Below, in pieces: positions 44,562-56,414 of a stretch of DNA of 64,000 nucleotides; within the stretch, counting starts at the first letter, position 1; each line of letters begins with the position of its first letter. This stretch comes from Pohlia nutans. Its lineage: Eukaryota; Streptophyta; Bryopsida; Bryales; Mniaceae. The stretch spans positions 808,501 through 872,500 of the forward strand of contig CM040093.1 in NCBI GenBank assembly GCA_022496805.1, read 5' to 3'. Under the pieces are notes generated by a model, which saw only the letters and a list, made by a program, of their open reading frames with translations, was not told where the DNA came from and did no database searches. The position numbers and the translations under genes are program-made.

Positions 44562-44759
44562 CATTCTTGTTTGTTAAATAACTCTAAAAATCACAATATT
44601 CTTCACTATAAAACAACACTTAACCTCTTCTTCTCTAAAATCATACTCCGTACGGCCCCTCAAATTAAGTTGGGGGGAGGAGCAGATTTTGAGGTAAAAA
44701 GAAGAAATCTCTCAATTCAAATCTATAATTTTTTGACAAATTACTCTTGCATTTTCAGA

Positions 44760-46397
44760 ATGTCTCAAAGGCACTCTTCCGCCACGTCCGCTAAAAAATA
44801 CAAGGAAGAACTCTTAGCTCTAAAGGATGTAGAAAATGAGGATGTAGAAATGGCAGTCACTCAAAAACGTGCGTCTAATGTCTCACAAAGAACCACAAGC
44901 CAAAAGAAGGCTAAGGGCAAGTCAAGAGCGGAAGCTTTGAAACGCCCTCCCTTTTGGCTTGGATTCCAAGCTATGAATTGGACTAATAGAGGGAAAGGAT
45001 ATTCCATGGACACAAAAGAACCAGCAGCGGTCCTTATAAAAAATGGTATGTCGGAAGAAGAGGCTTTTCAATGCCAACTTTGCGACTCTTGCTTCCCTTT
45101 TGTGGTGCAAGAGGAATGGCCTAACAGTAGAGAAGATTTAAAAGATGGGCAACATTTCAATCTAACGCAAATCCCTTCCGATGTTGAAGTGGACAAATTT
45201 GGTTTTGCCCTTGACTACCAAATTGCTATCCACTTTGAGATAGGAGAGGTTTTGTGGGAGAAAGAAACCATCATGACTTTAGTAACTCGTAGGCTCAAAG
45301 ACATGAACATTCACCTTGGGAATGAACTTGGAGAGCCCATCGCTCTAATGTGCTATCATAAAAGCACAAATTGGAGCGGAGTTATCAAACTCCACTTGAA
45401 AAAACCCGAAATTGACGGGATTGGACTCCTCCAAGGGCTGCGGCCTTTCATCCTCAAGCTTGATGAAGGAAAACTAAAAAGAGGTAAAGTTTGCAAAACT
45501 TACGATGCTTTGGCCCTCAACAACTTGCTTTCGGTCAAAATCGCTAATGAAGCATTAGAGTTCAAGGAATGGCACGAAATGTATGAAACAATTGTGGTAG
45601 ACGGTTTCAAAAGGGGTCTAGAGTATGAAATCACAAATATTCAAAAGAAAAAGGAAAATACATTTGCTTGGGTGGTTGCTTCTTCACCGGAACAAGCAAA
45701 GAAGATGAAAGAACACAAGATAACTTATAACAACGAAATCTTGGAGGGTAAACTAGCGGATCGAACACGTGCAAGTGCGGACGACATTGCAAAGAAGAAC
45801 GCGGTCATCCTCATCGCCAAGAACCTCAACAAGATCAAGAGCTTTGAAGAATTAAAGGAGAGCATCGGAGAATACATGGGACCCAAGAACGTGGTGAACT
45901 ACTTCTTCAAGTTGGATGACAAATACGGGAAGCATCTTGGATCTTGCAACATCCAATGTTTGAATGCAACAGTGTATAAGCAGCATGTCAAGAAGTCGGC
46001 CAAGATTCTAGGGAAGTATGTAGAATTTACACCTCACCCTAGAAGTCTTGATGGTGCAAATGCTCCGAGTGCATTAGAGCTTACTAGACTAGGGTTTAGT
46101 GATGTTAACACTGCCCTAGCAAACACTATAGAAGCACTCACAAACATCCCACTACAAGAGAAGCCACAAAAAGACTTCTCAAAAGAACTTGCAGTAATAA
46201 GAAAAGAAATGTCAACCCTAAAAGAAGACTTGGGGAGTGAACAAAGGGAAATCGCTGAGAGAGTGGTGGAGAAATCTTCATCTAGCTTGAAAACACAAAT
46301 GACCATTCTCAAAAGACAACTCGCCACAACAATGGCATGTTTGGAGAATGCCACCTCCTCCACAACCAACAATGAACAAATGGACACGTCAAACTAG
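44760..46397 (+). CDS. RRM-like, coiled-coil protein; candidate LINE ORF1
   Basis: A 545-residue frame from the ATG at 44760; the frame is open further upstream, but that part crosses an inverted repeat and is unlikely to be coding. It has a basic N-terminus (SAKKYKEE, SQKKAKGKSR), a Cys-rich CQLCDSCFP near residue 104, and a segment at about 349-425 (AVILIAKNL ... GSCNIQCLNATVYKQ ... GKYVEFTPH) laid out like an RNA-recognition motif. A Lys/Glu-rich coiled coil near 470-530 follows. RRM plus coiled coil is the usual layout of LINE ORF1 RNA-binding proteins, and it sits directly upstream of the LINE ORF2 remnant in the same orientation. Codon composition differs clearly from the A-rich ORF2, so it may be an independent gene. 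It has no internal stop or frameshift. Confidence 0.5.
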   Translation: MSQRHSSATSAKKYKEELLALKDVENEDVEMAVTQKRASNVSQRTTSQKKAKGKSRAEALKRPPFWLGFQAMNWTNRGKGYSMDTKEPAAVLIKNGMSEEEAFQCQLCDSCFPFVVQEEWPNSREDLKDGQHFNLTQIPSDVEVDKFGFALDYQIAIHFEIGEVLWEKETIMTLVTRRLKDMNIHLGNELGEPIALMCYHKSTNWSGVIKLHLKKPEIDGIGLLQGLRPFILKLDEGKLKRGKVCKTYDALALNNLLSVKIANEALEFKEWHEMYETIVVDGFKRGLEYEITNIQKKKENTFAWVVASSPEQAKKMKEHKITYNNEILEGKLADRTRASADDIAKKNAVILIAKNLNKIKSFEELKESIGEYMGPKNVVNYFFKLDDKYGKHLGSCNIQCLNATVYKQHVKKSAKILGKYVEFTPHPRSLDGANAPSALELTRLGFSDVNTALANTIEALTNIPLQEKPQKDFSKELAVIRKEMSTLKEDLGSEQREIAERVVEKSSSSLKTQMTILKRQLATTMACLENATSSTTNNEQMDTSN

Positions 46398-47216
46398 TTT
46401 TGACACCCAACGCAGCGGCAATAGTACCTTTACAAATACTATATATATATACTAAAAAAAGAGAAAAAAGTAATAATAAAAATAAAAATAAAAATAAACA
46501 AAAAACAAACCTAAATAATAAACAAAAAAATACAAAAAAACAAAAACAAAAACAATATCTATATATAATACTCATAAATATAAATAGCACATCATCAAAA
46601 ATATACATATATACTATAAAAACTAGAAAAAAACCAAAAAAATCAACAAACATATACCAAAAAACCAAACAACCTCTAAAAATAATAAAATTATTAAATA
46701 CAACAAAAAATAATTACCATACTATCTCCTTAAAAACCAACAAAAAATATAATATAAATATAGTATATATCTATACTATCTTAAAAATTCAAAAAAGAGA
46801 AGTAAAAAACACACTCAAAACATCTAACAAAAAACAACATGCAAAAACCACTAATCTAAACTACAAAATTCCAAAAAAACTAAAAATCATCCTAAAAAAT
46901 TATCAACATGAAACATTTACTACTATAATAAAACCTAAGTGGCCTCGGCCAAAAAAGACATAAAATAATACTAGTATACATAACTAACAAAACGACATAC
47001 AAAAACACTCCAGCCAAAATACATCTAAACAATACTTGTAAATACAATAGATATCAACACCAAAAATATAAAATTTACGCTACTAAAAAAATTATTATTA
47101 TAGCAACAATAATAATAAAATAAAAGTCTTTAAATCCCTGCAGAAAAAAGAACAAAAAACACCTCCCCAACAAAATCAAAATTACCACCATTCCAATCCA
47201 TAAAAATAACCATATC

Positions 47217-47340
47217 TTAAAAATTCTACTACTCCTTTGTGGTGACGTCGAAATAAACCCGGGACCAATGCCAAACATACTTAAAACACACCCAGCATCA
47301 CATAAAATAAAAGCAAAACATATTTCATTCCATGCACAAT
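47217..47340 (+). CDS. 2A-like ribosome-skipping peptide at the LINE ORF2 N-terminus
   Basis: The frame reads ILKILLLLCGDVEINPGP followed directly by ATG (Met at 47268). D-V/I-E-x-N-P-G-P is the conserved 2A motif that makes the ribosome skip the last Gly-Pro bond. The leucine-rich lead fits 2A sequences known from the ORF2 N-termini of several AP-endonuclease LINE clades. Here the frame ends at a TAA near 47340, and the endonuclease continues in another frame, so one indel has probably occurred. Confidence 0.8.
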
Positions 47341-47344
47341 AAAA

Positions 47345-50300
47345 TTGCACCCAGAATATCAACATTTAGCAAAAAAGTTTGCTCCTTGTTTAAAAATAAC
47401 ACACCCAAATCACCCTGAAACATCCACAGACTACCCACACCTCTCCAGATTCATACATGAAAACCAACACCACCCACCCCCTCGTATGCTATACGCACTC
47501 ATTACTACGATAAGTCCATTATTAGAAACATGTGACCATCAATTAATACAAACACCCGATCCAGACTGGACAACAATACTCCTTGAGAGAATGACACTTC
47601 TTCAAAACCCCCCCGAATGACACATCTTAAACCCACACCCTTACATTGAATTCAAAAACTCCAACCACAATCTAATTAACCCCCCTAATACCATCCATAA
47701 ACAATTATATGATTTTATCAATCAAAACAACAATTCACTAAATCTACAAATACTAACAAACAAATTCCCATTTCTACCCGAAAATTTACTAGTAGAATCT
47801 CTTAAATGCAATGTACCTATAAATGAATACTCACACCCACCCCCACTACCCAACATACCATTACCGCAAACCCAAGAGACTCAAACAACAAACCACAATA
47901 CACACATCATCACATGGAACGCCTCATTTTTAAACACAGCCCTACCAAGCCTACAAAACTTAATTTCAAACACCACAACAAACCCAGCAATTATCACCAT
48001 ACAAGAAACCAAACTAACCGCAACAAAATCAACAAAATATATACAAAATCTATTCCCAGAATACAAACTAATCTTCAACAATACACACGCCTAAACAAGA
48101 TGCATGCAACAAAGAATGCCGTATACCCCTGCAAGAGGCGGACTCCTCACTCTAATAAATAACAAATATGCATACCCAGGAAATATCACCAAAATACCTA
48201 CTCCAGCCGAAATCTCACCATATTTACAAATTATACAAATACAAAATGCACCATTACAACCTTGGCTAATTCTACATATGTACATGCCTTCCCACTTAGA
48301 AGATATTCAATATATTACAATAATACAACAACAAATAACACAACAAATCATAGCACATTCAAACCACACATACATATTATGTGGTGATTTTAATAGAGAC
48401 ATAGCCCTTATTGGAAGACAAAACGAATCCAACATAACACCTCCGCAAATAGAAGACATAGAATGGCGTGCATTTACAGACACTCTAAATCTAACTTACA
48501 TACCAACAAATAGCACATTCACCAGACAAGGAGGTCAAAACTACACTCAAACAAGTTTAATTGATGGATACTACATCAAAACCCCCAATAATACATTGTA
48601 TACTTCAACCACAAACCACGACTACAACCTAAACTCAGACCATTCACCAGTCACCCTACAAATACCACCAAACACACTATTAGCTCGTCCTACACAACCA
48701 AAAACAAATAAACCACCAAGGATTCTTAACCCCATCCCACAAGATAACATTGAAAAATTCAAAACACAATTTTTTGAAGAAAACTCACTCCAAATCAATG
48801 AACTCACTACAATACTGATGAACGAACAATTAACAAGCAACCAATGGCAAACATCTTGTACAAAATTAGACCACTTAATACAACAAATATCAGAAAAAAT
48901 CCAAGAAACCTGCAGTGCTCTACCCCTACCTTCACTAACACGCCGCACAGCTCAACAAGGAGGTTTTTTGCCAAGAAAACTCCAAAAACAATGGAAAAAA
49001 CACCTATCTACCTACCACTTAATCAGAAAAGCAATATACATAACAAAAACCATACCAGATTGGCAAAATCACCCAATAATAGAAGAATTAAAAAACCATA
49101 ATCACATTACCATCCCACCACCCCCTAGCCCAGAATTAAATCCACAAGAGTGGATTAAAACTCTAGCAGAACTCGCTAAAACCGCAAACAAACAAGCACG
49201 GAAAATTACCACTAAATACACCCAAGACTGTGTTAAAAAAGCAATCACAAAATATAGACAACTATATGAAAAAAGCCCCAAGAAAATAAATAAAAAAGTT
49301 TTCAAGAACCAAGAAACACCACCGTTAGATTGCATTATGGATAGAAACAACAACATACTAACTAGCCCAGAAGACATAGCAAATGAAATTTATATTCAAC
49401 AATCAATTAGTAATAGACCTACAGTCCCAACATGTTATTACCAACCAGAACATCCAACTAATTGCACATGTGGAGTTAAACAATACCCATGGCATGATCT
49501 AGATGGATTTATAATAAATACAAGAGGAGACCCTCAAACACCACTGCATAAATACTTTGACCAGATAACATACGATTTATGTTTAAAGCACCTATCCAAT
49601 AACAAAACACCAGGCCCAGATAAAATTCCAAACTCAATTTTAAAAAATATGCCTGATAGCTTTCATAAACTACTATTCCTATTTTTCACCCACTGCTACA
49701 AACAGAAAAAAATCCCAGCATCATGGAAAATAAGTCTAACCATACTTTTGTACAAAAAAGGAGACCCATCACTATTACCAAACCACAGACCTATAGCACT
49801 TGCAAACACAATTTATAAATTATTCACTAGCACACTAACACTAATACTATCATCATATGGTGAAAAATATCAAATACTACATGACAGTCAAGAAGGATTT
49901 AGAGCAGAAAGAAGTACCACTACTAGAGAAATGGGGTTCCTAACCCGCACAAAATCAACAGAAATTCTGTTGGTTCTGTGCGGGTTAGGAACAGTTGATT
50001 CCGGAAAATCAACAGGAACTTGTTGGTTCCAAGAGAAAACTTGTTGGTTCTGTGCAGATGACTAAATGTTTGCTACGTTAAACCCATTCTCTGTTGGTTC
50101 CAACAGATGTGTCTTGGTTTTGTCTTGGTTTTTACGCACTCTCTAGTAGTGTACATCCAGACAACTACAACTACTCATAGCAGCCCTGGAAGACGCTAGA
50201 TTTACCAACCAAAACATATACCTTCTATACATAGACTTTAAAAATGCATTTGGCTCCCTTGACCACGCTAGACTATTAGCTATAATGAAAGACCTTGGAT

Positions 50301-51382
50301 ATCCATTAGATGCAGTAACACTAATTGGAAATATTTACTCACACTCTACCACCATATTTACCGGTGAACACTTCGGCAAAACAAAACCAATACCCATTCA
50401 AAGAGGCACCATCCAAGGAGATACACTAAGCCCATATTTATTTCTGATATTTCTTAAACCACTACTTAGATGGTTACAAAGAGGTAAAAACGGGTACACA
50501 TTTGGTACATCGAAATTAACCATCAGCTCTGCAGCATACGCAGATGACCTAGCGGCTATAACAAATAATCTCCAATCACTACAAACGCAACTAAACAAAC
50601 TAGATAAATTTTGTGAATGGGCTGGAATGGACTTGGGTGTACAAAAATGTGCCATCACTGGATGTCCCAACAAATCCAAACTAAATCCTGAAAAATTTAA
50701 GACCCAAATACAAAACCATAACATATCTTACAGAAATCAACCAATACCCGTTCTACATCAAAATGAACCTTATGTGTACTTAGGCATTCAACTAGTACCA
50801 TCTTTAAAATGGAAACTCCAAACACACATCACCACAAACAAAATAATAGACCAATGCAAACAACTAGCCAAATGCCCCGCCACAATTAAACAAAAAATTA
50901 GCATGGTTGACACGGTCATTAGAGCAGGCATTGCATACAGTTTTTATGCAGTCCCGTACTCACTACCGACCATCAAAAAACTAGATAAAAAAATTATAGG
51001 AATCCAAAAAACAATATGTGGACTACCAAAATGCACAGCAAATGTAATAACCCAATTACCTCACGAACTCTTTGGTCTTGAAGCCTTCTCACTAAAAAAC
51101 GCATATCTACGATGCATTGGTGAACAACTTAGAAACGCACTTAACGACCAAGGGAGACTAGGTATAATATATAAGGGACTTATACACCACATATTAGCCA
51201 AATTTGGAGGTGCGGAAGAAATCCCAAGAATCACACAATATGATTGCATTAATTCACCAACCATACGTACATTATTTCTACTAAAAAATGCTGGAGGAAT
51301 TCACCTCAAAAGTACAAATGAAAATTTCCTACTACATATGACAGAAGTCAAAGACGTACTGTTTCAGTCTAATGAGAATTAA
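47345..51382 (+). pseudogene. LINE ORF2: AP endonuclease plus reverse transcriptase (disrupted)
   Basis: One frame runs from 47345 through the endonuclease (IITWNASF near 47906, IITIQETKL, CGDFNRD, SDHSPVTLQI) into the reverse transcriptase (KTPGPDKIPNSIL, PNHRPIALANTIYK, FRAERST). It is then cut by a 234-bp MITE (49918-50151) and resumes with YIDFKNAFGSLDH, the fingers/palm segment, and YADDLAA. Leaving out the MITE and one copy of its 3-bp duplication keeps the frame through to 51382. In-frame stops at 47618 (TGA) and 48092 (TAA) also break it. The protein nicks target DNA and copies its own RNA there. The endonuclease type and the 2A motif suggest a CR1/L2-like rather than the usual plant L1 grouping, but this needs phylogeny. 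Confidence 0.8.
49918..50151. mobile_element. CACTA-type MITE inside the LINE reverse transcriptase (234 bp)
   Basis: It begins CACTACTAGAGAA and ends TCTCTAGTAGTG, a 12-bp perfect inverted repeat. It is flanked by the 3-bp duplication TAC (49915-49917 and 50152-50154). It carries an inner inverted repeat CCTAACCCGCACA / TGTGCGGGTTAGG and several TGTTGGTTC direct repeats. The CACTA termini and 3-bp duplication fit the En/Spm class. The host reading frame confirms the exact insertion site. Confidence 0.9.
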
Positions 51383-51446
51383 TGGTACTCTAAAAGGGTC
51401 ATGCAACTTTGGAACAGAGAAATACATGTGGTGTGTCAAATGTCTT

Positions 51447-51471
51447 GTAGTGGCCCTTTTAGTCTCACTAC
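51447..51471 (-). promoter_or_regulatory. 25-nt 3' element, copy after the second MULE transposase
   Basis: On the minus strand it is identical to 31089-31113 and starts 56 nt past the transposase stop. A shorter, diverged inverted match (CTAAAAGGGTCA) lies nearby at about 51392 on the plus strand. Confidence 0.65.
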
Positions 51472-51527
51472 ATCATGATTATAACAAATCTTGCATACAT
51501 ATTCTTGGTATTAAGAAACAGAAAACT

Positions 51528-54500
51528 CTAAGAGTCAAGGTACTTCAGTAATCCACCCTCCAAAACTCGCTTCACTTCGTTGAAGCTAAAACTAGCTGCA
51601 TGAATGAACGTGTCTGATTCTGAGTCCAAACCACAGACTACAGTAAACAAATAGTACAAATGCTTACAGTTGGCCCATTGACCCCTTTTTCCAATTGCTT
51701 TAGTCGCCATCTCCTTGAAGTTAGGACCAGTGCATGCTGGCAGATGCGAAATCGTCAAGTAGTATTGCTGAACCTTTGGGGGCGTGCCGGAATCAAGTGA
51801 GACGATGCATCCTAAGGCAGGGGCTGGAAGCATGCACAATTTGTGCACTTTGGCATTCAGTGAGAGGGCTGAGGCACAATTATTGGCGTGTTTTGTTGAC
51901 GGGGTCTTCTTGTTGCGCCTAATCAACTTCCCTGAACGGCGGGTGGGAAACTCATCCGGATATGCAGGAGTCGTGTAGCTTGCTAAGTCCAAAGGTAAAG
52001 GGTGGTCCTGAAAAAGTTTGGAAGGTGTCATCTCCTTCCTCTGGGGCAGTTTAAATCCTGCGTTTTCTAAAGAGAGAATCTCTTTGCAGGTTAAGTTGGT
52101 CCCCAACTTAACCGGCCATACCTCCGGAACGTTCGAGACTGAGACCACCCATCTCCTTTTTGTACCCTTAACGCATCTCTCAATGTCGTCATTGCAGAAA
52201 AAGAAGTCTTGAGGGTCCAATCTCTTCTTCCGATAGTTATCCATGAGGCCTGAGTAGGTAGGTGCAGCGGTGCTCTACCCGTCTTGTACAATCCGAGCGA
52301 CGCACTTCTTCTTGGTGATTGCTTGTAGAGCAAAGCAAGCCTTTGCAGATGTCTTGGGCAGCCGTGCGATGTGCCAGTGGGCAGGGTTTCATAATGTCTC
52401 CTCAATCGTGGTGACGTGGTGCCGATCCAACTGCTGCGGAGCGTCGTGTGTTGGAAGTTGCGGCTGCTCTTCATATGTAGTTGTAGGAGAATGCGGAGTT
52501 GTGGGAGATCTTGGAGTTGTGGGAGAATCTGGAGTTGCCACAGGAGGTGGAGAATCGTTAAGTCGGGCAGATCTGGTTTGGACGCGTGGTCGGGATATAC
52601 TGATCTTGTCTGGCCTGTGAGATTCACATTCGTCACCGAAAGCAATATCTGGTTTACGCTTCAGAGAAACAAATACCTCTTCCCCTTCGAGGTGGGGAGT
52701 CCTGGTGCACCACTCGTCACCGCCAGGCATCTTCAAGATGGCCTCATGCAGCGGTTTTGAGATTCCTATTTTTGCGGCATACCTTTGAGCCCGCCTCAGC
52801 TTTAATTCCTCCTTGGATGGTCCAGTTCCAGGGTTCTCTCCCTTCAGGAATTGGGAGTATGCTGAGCACTGCATGAAAGCACGCACGAAGTCATCGACTG
52901 TTGCCACATAAAGGTCGCTGCCTCGATCGCCAGATTGCTGATTCCACTTGTTATGGATAGATTCAGCAAGGTTACAGGATGGCATTTCTGCTAGTTCAGC
53001 TTCACTTAGATCCTGCAATTCCCATAGAGTCCGAATTAGAATAATGGCAGAATCAATGTAGTTGACCTATAAAGAGTGAACTATACAGGAAATATAGAGG
53101 CAAGTATAGACTTACCAACTCCATAAATCCACCCCATTGGCGGTAACGGAAATGCCAGAAGGCCAGCGAGAGCTCCAGTCGAGGTAGAGCTTGTTCAGTT
53201 GCTGCACCGGATGACATCCACGATGCCCGAATTGCCAGATACTTTGTCTCGGCCTCCGCCATCGATTTCGCATTCTTGTATTGCTGGCATAGTATTCGAT
53301 GCTGAAATTGCAGGTCTTGACGGATATCGGCCTTGGTATGTTTCTCCAAGGACTGCGTCCAATGGAAAAGACAAGTCCTCTCTCTGTCCACCATCTTCTC
53401 AGACGCATCTCCACTTCCGTATATGATTCAAACAGCATTCCAGTTGGCTTGGGCACTGTCGGCCATGAAACCTTTAAAATTTACTTTGTGCACTCCATGT
53501 TGAGCCATGAGAGCGTTCAGGTTTTTCCATACGACTGACTGGACTGCAACATCTTCAGACTTCATGTCACATACTGCGATGGTCATGACACGGCAATATG
53601 TGGAATCGTACACATGGCAAGCCATTGTCGTCCACGACCTGACCCGTTTGACATGGTCAAACATTATCCACGAGTTCTCCAGGTCACCACCGCGCTGCAT
53701 TCGTTTGACGAGGTCGACTCCGCTGCCCGGTCCAACTTCAGACATCTTGAAGACAAAGACCTTGTCCATGTCCGCTCCTTGCCCTGGAAACCTATTCTGC
53801 TGCACGAACTTCCAATTGCTAGCACCGCGTAACTTGGTAATAGTGTCTATGACTCCAAAGCGACGCATAGTCCTGAACGTGGTGACTGCGTTACGAATGT
53901 TGGGCGAGGTGAGGTGCTTACATCGATCGAAAATAACTTGCAGCTCGTCGAGCTGCAAGATCTTCTGTGGTTCACCTTCTTTAGCAAGGAGGAGTGGGCC
54001 CAGTACTTCCTTTGCAGTTTCAAGCACAATAGCTGAGCGAGTGGCTGATGGGGTGCGTTCGACTTACTCCCCAATTAGGCTGTCTGTCAAATCGATGAAG
54101 TCCCGATAATCACCCGACTTGACGGGATGGTCGTGAGATCCCAAATGCACACAAGCCCTCGTCATGTGAGGTGTCGCAGTAACATAGTAGATCTTGGCAG
54201 GGCAGACAGCAACACAAGTGGGAGGGACGTTACAGGATTTGCAAACAACGGTGGAACCAGTGGGAGGCTTGGATCCCACTTCAAACAATTTCTCAGATAA
54301 TCCTTCCCACTCTGTTTCATTCACTTTGGAAGTCTTGTGGTCTCGCTGAAGATACTCACAGGCAGGATTGTCGCAACGGAGGTGGCCCAAACAAGAAGAT
54401 GTACGAAACAAAAGCTTGAGATCATTCTGAATATTGGATGTAATCGTGCGAGACCAAGCATGGCCATCGTACCTTCTATCCATTCCACGAAGCAGCTTGG

Positions 54501-55206
54501 CCTTTGTATTCTGGCCATGGTGACCTAAAGGTGGAAATTCAAAGATAACGTCCCCATCGTAACGAGGGGGAAGGTAATCAACCTGCTGGAGTCTGATGGC
54601 ATCAAAGTTAATTCGAGACAACACACTTTTGGACCGCTTACGAGCTCCAAGGCGCATCAATGAATGAATGATACTGACAACAGGACTTGCCACAACCTTG
54701 GACTGACCAGGATTACGAGACGGACTAACAGGAGGAGTTGTTTCCTTCCGAACTACTTGTGGAGACAGCGAAGCTTGGACTTTACTCTCCGATTTTAGGA
54801 ATTCAACATCGCCGTCGAAATCATCACTCAACTCATGAATTGTATTTAGACCGGGCTCAACTTTGACCCTAGCCAGCACCGGTCTCTCAATGCTAACAGT
54901 GGACGACTCCTTAGGTGTTAGAAGTTCAGTCGAACACTCAAACATAGACTCTGAGACTCCATATACACGATATTTTCCAGGCTTCAGCAACCAGAACGAA
55001 CCGACGTCATTCTCTACTCTAGTCTGACGAACTGCATGTGAAACAAGACCGGTTTGATCGTCAAAAACTTCTTCTTCGACAAAGATAGTGACCTCACGAT
55101 ACTGAAACCTCAAACTCAATGTTGCACAAGTGACTATAGCATGACCGTCTTCACCTAATGGAAAGAGGACCGGAACAGAATGAAGTTCAGCACGAAGCAG
55201 GGCCAT
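51528..55206 (-). pseudogene. Second MULE transposase copy (four in-frame stops)
   Basis: Exon 1 runs 55206-53116 and exon 2 53012-51528, with a 103-bp intron at the same place as in the copy at 13301-16934. The product would be about 1190 residues and aligns along its length with that copy: HAIVTCATLSLRFQYRE, RYDGHAWSRTITSNIQNDL, the Cys/His cluster ending CVHLGSHDHPV, MFDHVKRVRSWTT, FMADSAQANWNAV, TCLFHW and a final SWIM-like region. Stops at 54064 (TAA), 53428 (TGA), 52389 (TGA) and 52275 (TAG) break an otherwise continuous frame. The SWIM finger reads ACTGPNF where the other copy has SCTCPHF, so one zinc ligand is lost. The start at 55206 (MALLRAEL) aligns with the other copy's MANILAAG. 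Identity is low enough that the two belong to different element families. Confidence 0.8.
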
Positions 55207-55571
55207 AGTATACCACAAAATTCTGAACAAAACAAGTACTCTGAACATTGAAATGGCAAGAATATATAACAGGAAAGAAATTACAGTGCAAACTGGCAAT
55301 TTATTTACCAGCAAGCGGAATCTCAGAAGTTAATAGAGAGTCATGCAGAGAAAGCTGAAAGACGGCCGAAAAACCAATTTTAGATGCAAGTCCGAGATAT
55401 GTAAGAAACCGAATAGTAGAATCCAATAACATGCATACATTCTAAACATTGATGATTATAATATATATTGGCAAATAAGGTCATAAGAATGACGGCCGCC
55501 ACGAATAATGTGGAGAGCATGATAGTAGCTCTGCAATAATAAATTCTAAACAATAGAATGCTACATTGTAA

Positions 55572-56000
55572 TTAACGACAAAGACACTTATGGGGCCCTT
55601 TGCCATTTTTGTCACCGTCATGTTTATGACAATGGTCAATCCCTAAACTATGAACTGCAGTGCATCCTACGCAACCGAGTTTCTGACCTTTGGAACGTGG
55701 GGCACTCCTTAATAGAGAGCTAGAGTAAGTGCCCGGTTTAATAACCCCTACTCTAGAATAGGCATGAGTCTGTAAAGTAGACTTGTCCTCTATCAGCGTT
55801 GCATCATCCGCCTGCAAAGATGGAGTCCGTGGATGTGGAGTGTGATCTGTGATCGCCGGAGGAACTGAGCAGTCAGGTGGGTTGGGAATCTTCATGTTGT
55901 TGACGTCTGCAGAACCATCGATGGACAACGTGGTGTGAATTTGAGATGAACTAGGAGCACCTAAAGGAGCAAGGATTGGGAGACTTGAGTCGGTACCCAT
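55572..56000 (-). CDS. Small accessory ORF with Cys/His cluster upstream of the second MULE transposase
   Basis: A 142-residue frame from MGTDSSLPILAP. It has a Pro/Ser/Thr-rich, probably disordered body and a C-terminal cluster CVGCTAVHSLGIDHCHKHD ... CLC that could bind zinc. It lies in the same orientation as the transposase and about 370 bases upstream, the same relative place as 17503-17961 in the first MULE, but the two are not recognisably similar in sequence. Function unknown. Confidence 0.4.
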   Translation of the reverse strand: MGTDSSLPILAPLGAPSSSQIHTTLSIDGSADVNNMKIPNPPDCSVPPAITDHTPHPRTPSLQADDATLIEDKSTLQTHAYSRVGVIKPGTYSSSLLRSAPRSKGQKLGCVGCTAVHSLGIDHCHKHDGDKNGKGPHKCLCR

Positions 56001-56414
56001 TGGAGAAGAATATGATGAGATGACATGAAGGAATGGGTACAAGTAATCGGGTATTATATACACCAAGGGTAGACACCAATACCCAAATATTTGACAACCT
56101 GTTAGATCAATTAATAGTCAATATTTAATCATGTAAATTCTGGACAACCTGTTTCATGTAGGATTAGAATGTACTACAATAATAGTCATTACTTTATCAC
56201 CACCATATAACTGACACCGATTAGGTAGATTAGACTCTAGCGGCGCCTTTTGTAGTGTTTTAATGCAGTGTGGATAAACCGAGGAATAATTAAAGAAACT
56301 GCAGGTTAATTATCTAAATCCAAGATAATGGGAACATAATGATGGCGCATAGATGTGAATTATGACAGACTTGACAATGATATATAACATTTGTTTGCTT
56401 CAATATGGTTAGAG
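56001..56414. other. Divergent inter-ORF region of the second MULE
   Basis: About 410 bases between a minus-strand and a plus-strand ORF, presumably promoter sequence. No specific motif is assigned. Confidence 0.35.

Larger units (their letters stand above)
46400..51385 (+). mobile_element. Decayed A-rich LINE (AP endonuclease type) with 2A-like peptide
   Basis: The whole segment is strikingly rich in A and C and poor in G on the coding strand. It carries a 2A-like motif (47226-47270), AP-endonuclease motifs (CGDFNRD near 48380, SDHSPV near 48635) and reverse-transcriptase motifs (KTPGPDKIP near 49605, YADDLAA near 50538). Stops at 47618-47620 (TGA) and 48092-48094 (TAA), a frame change near 47340 and a nested MITE make it defective. 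The 5' boundary is uncertain and may include 44760-46397. No clear poly-A tail or target duplication was identified. Confidence 0.8.

Noticed and set aside
44295..44759. Upstream extension of the RRM-like ORF to 700 codons
   Set aside because: The extra 155 codons cross a 47-bp inverted repeat and have no motif. The ATG at 44760 with a basic N-terminus is a better start.
46400..46963. 187-codon Lys/Asn/Ile-rich frame
   Set aside because: It is explained by A-rich composition; it lacks motifs and ends before the 2A region. It is kept as part of the LINE untranslated or decayed sequence.
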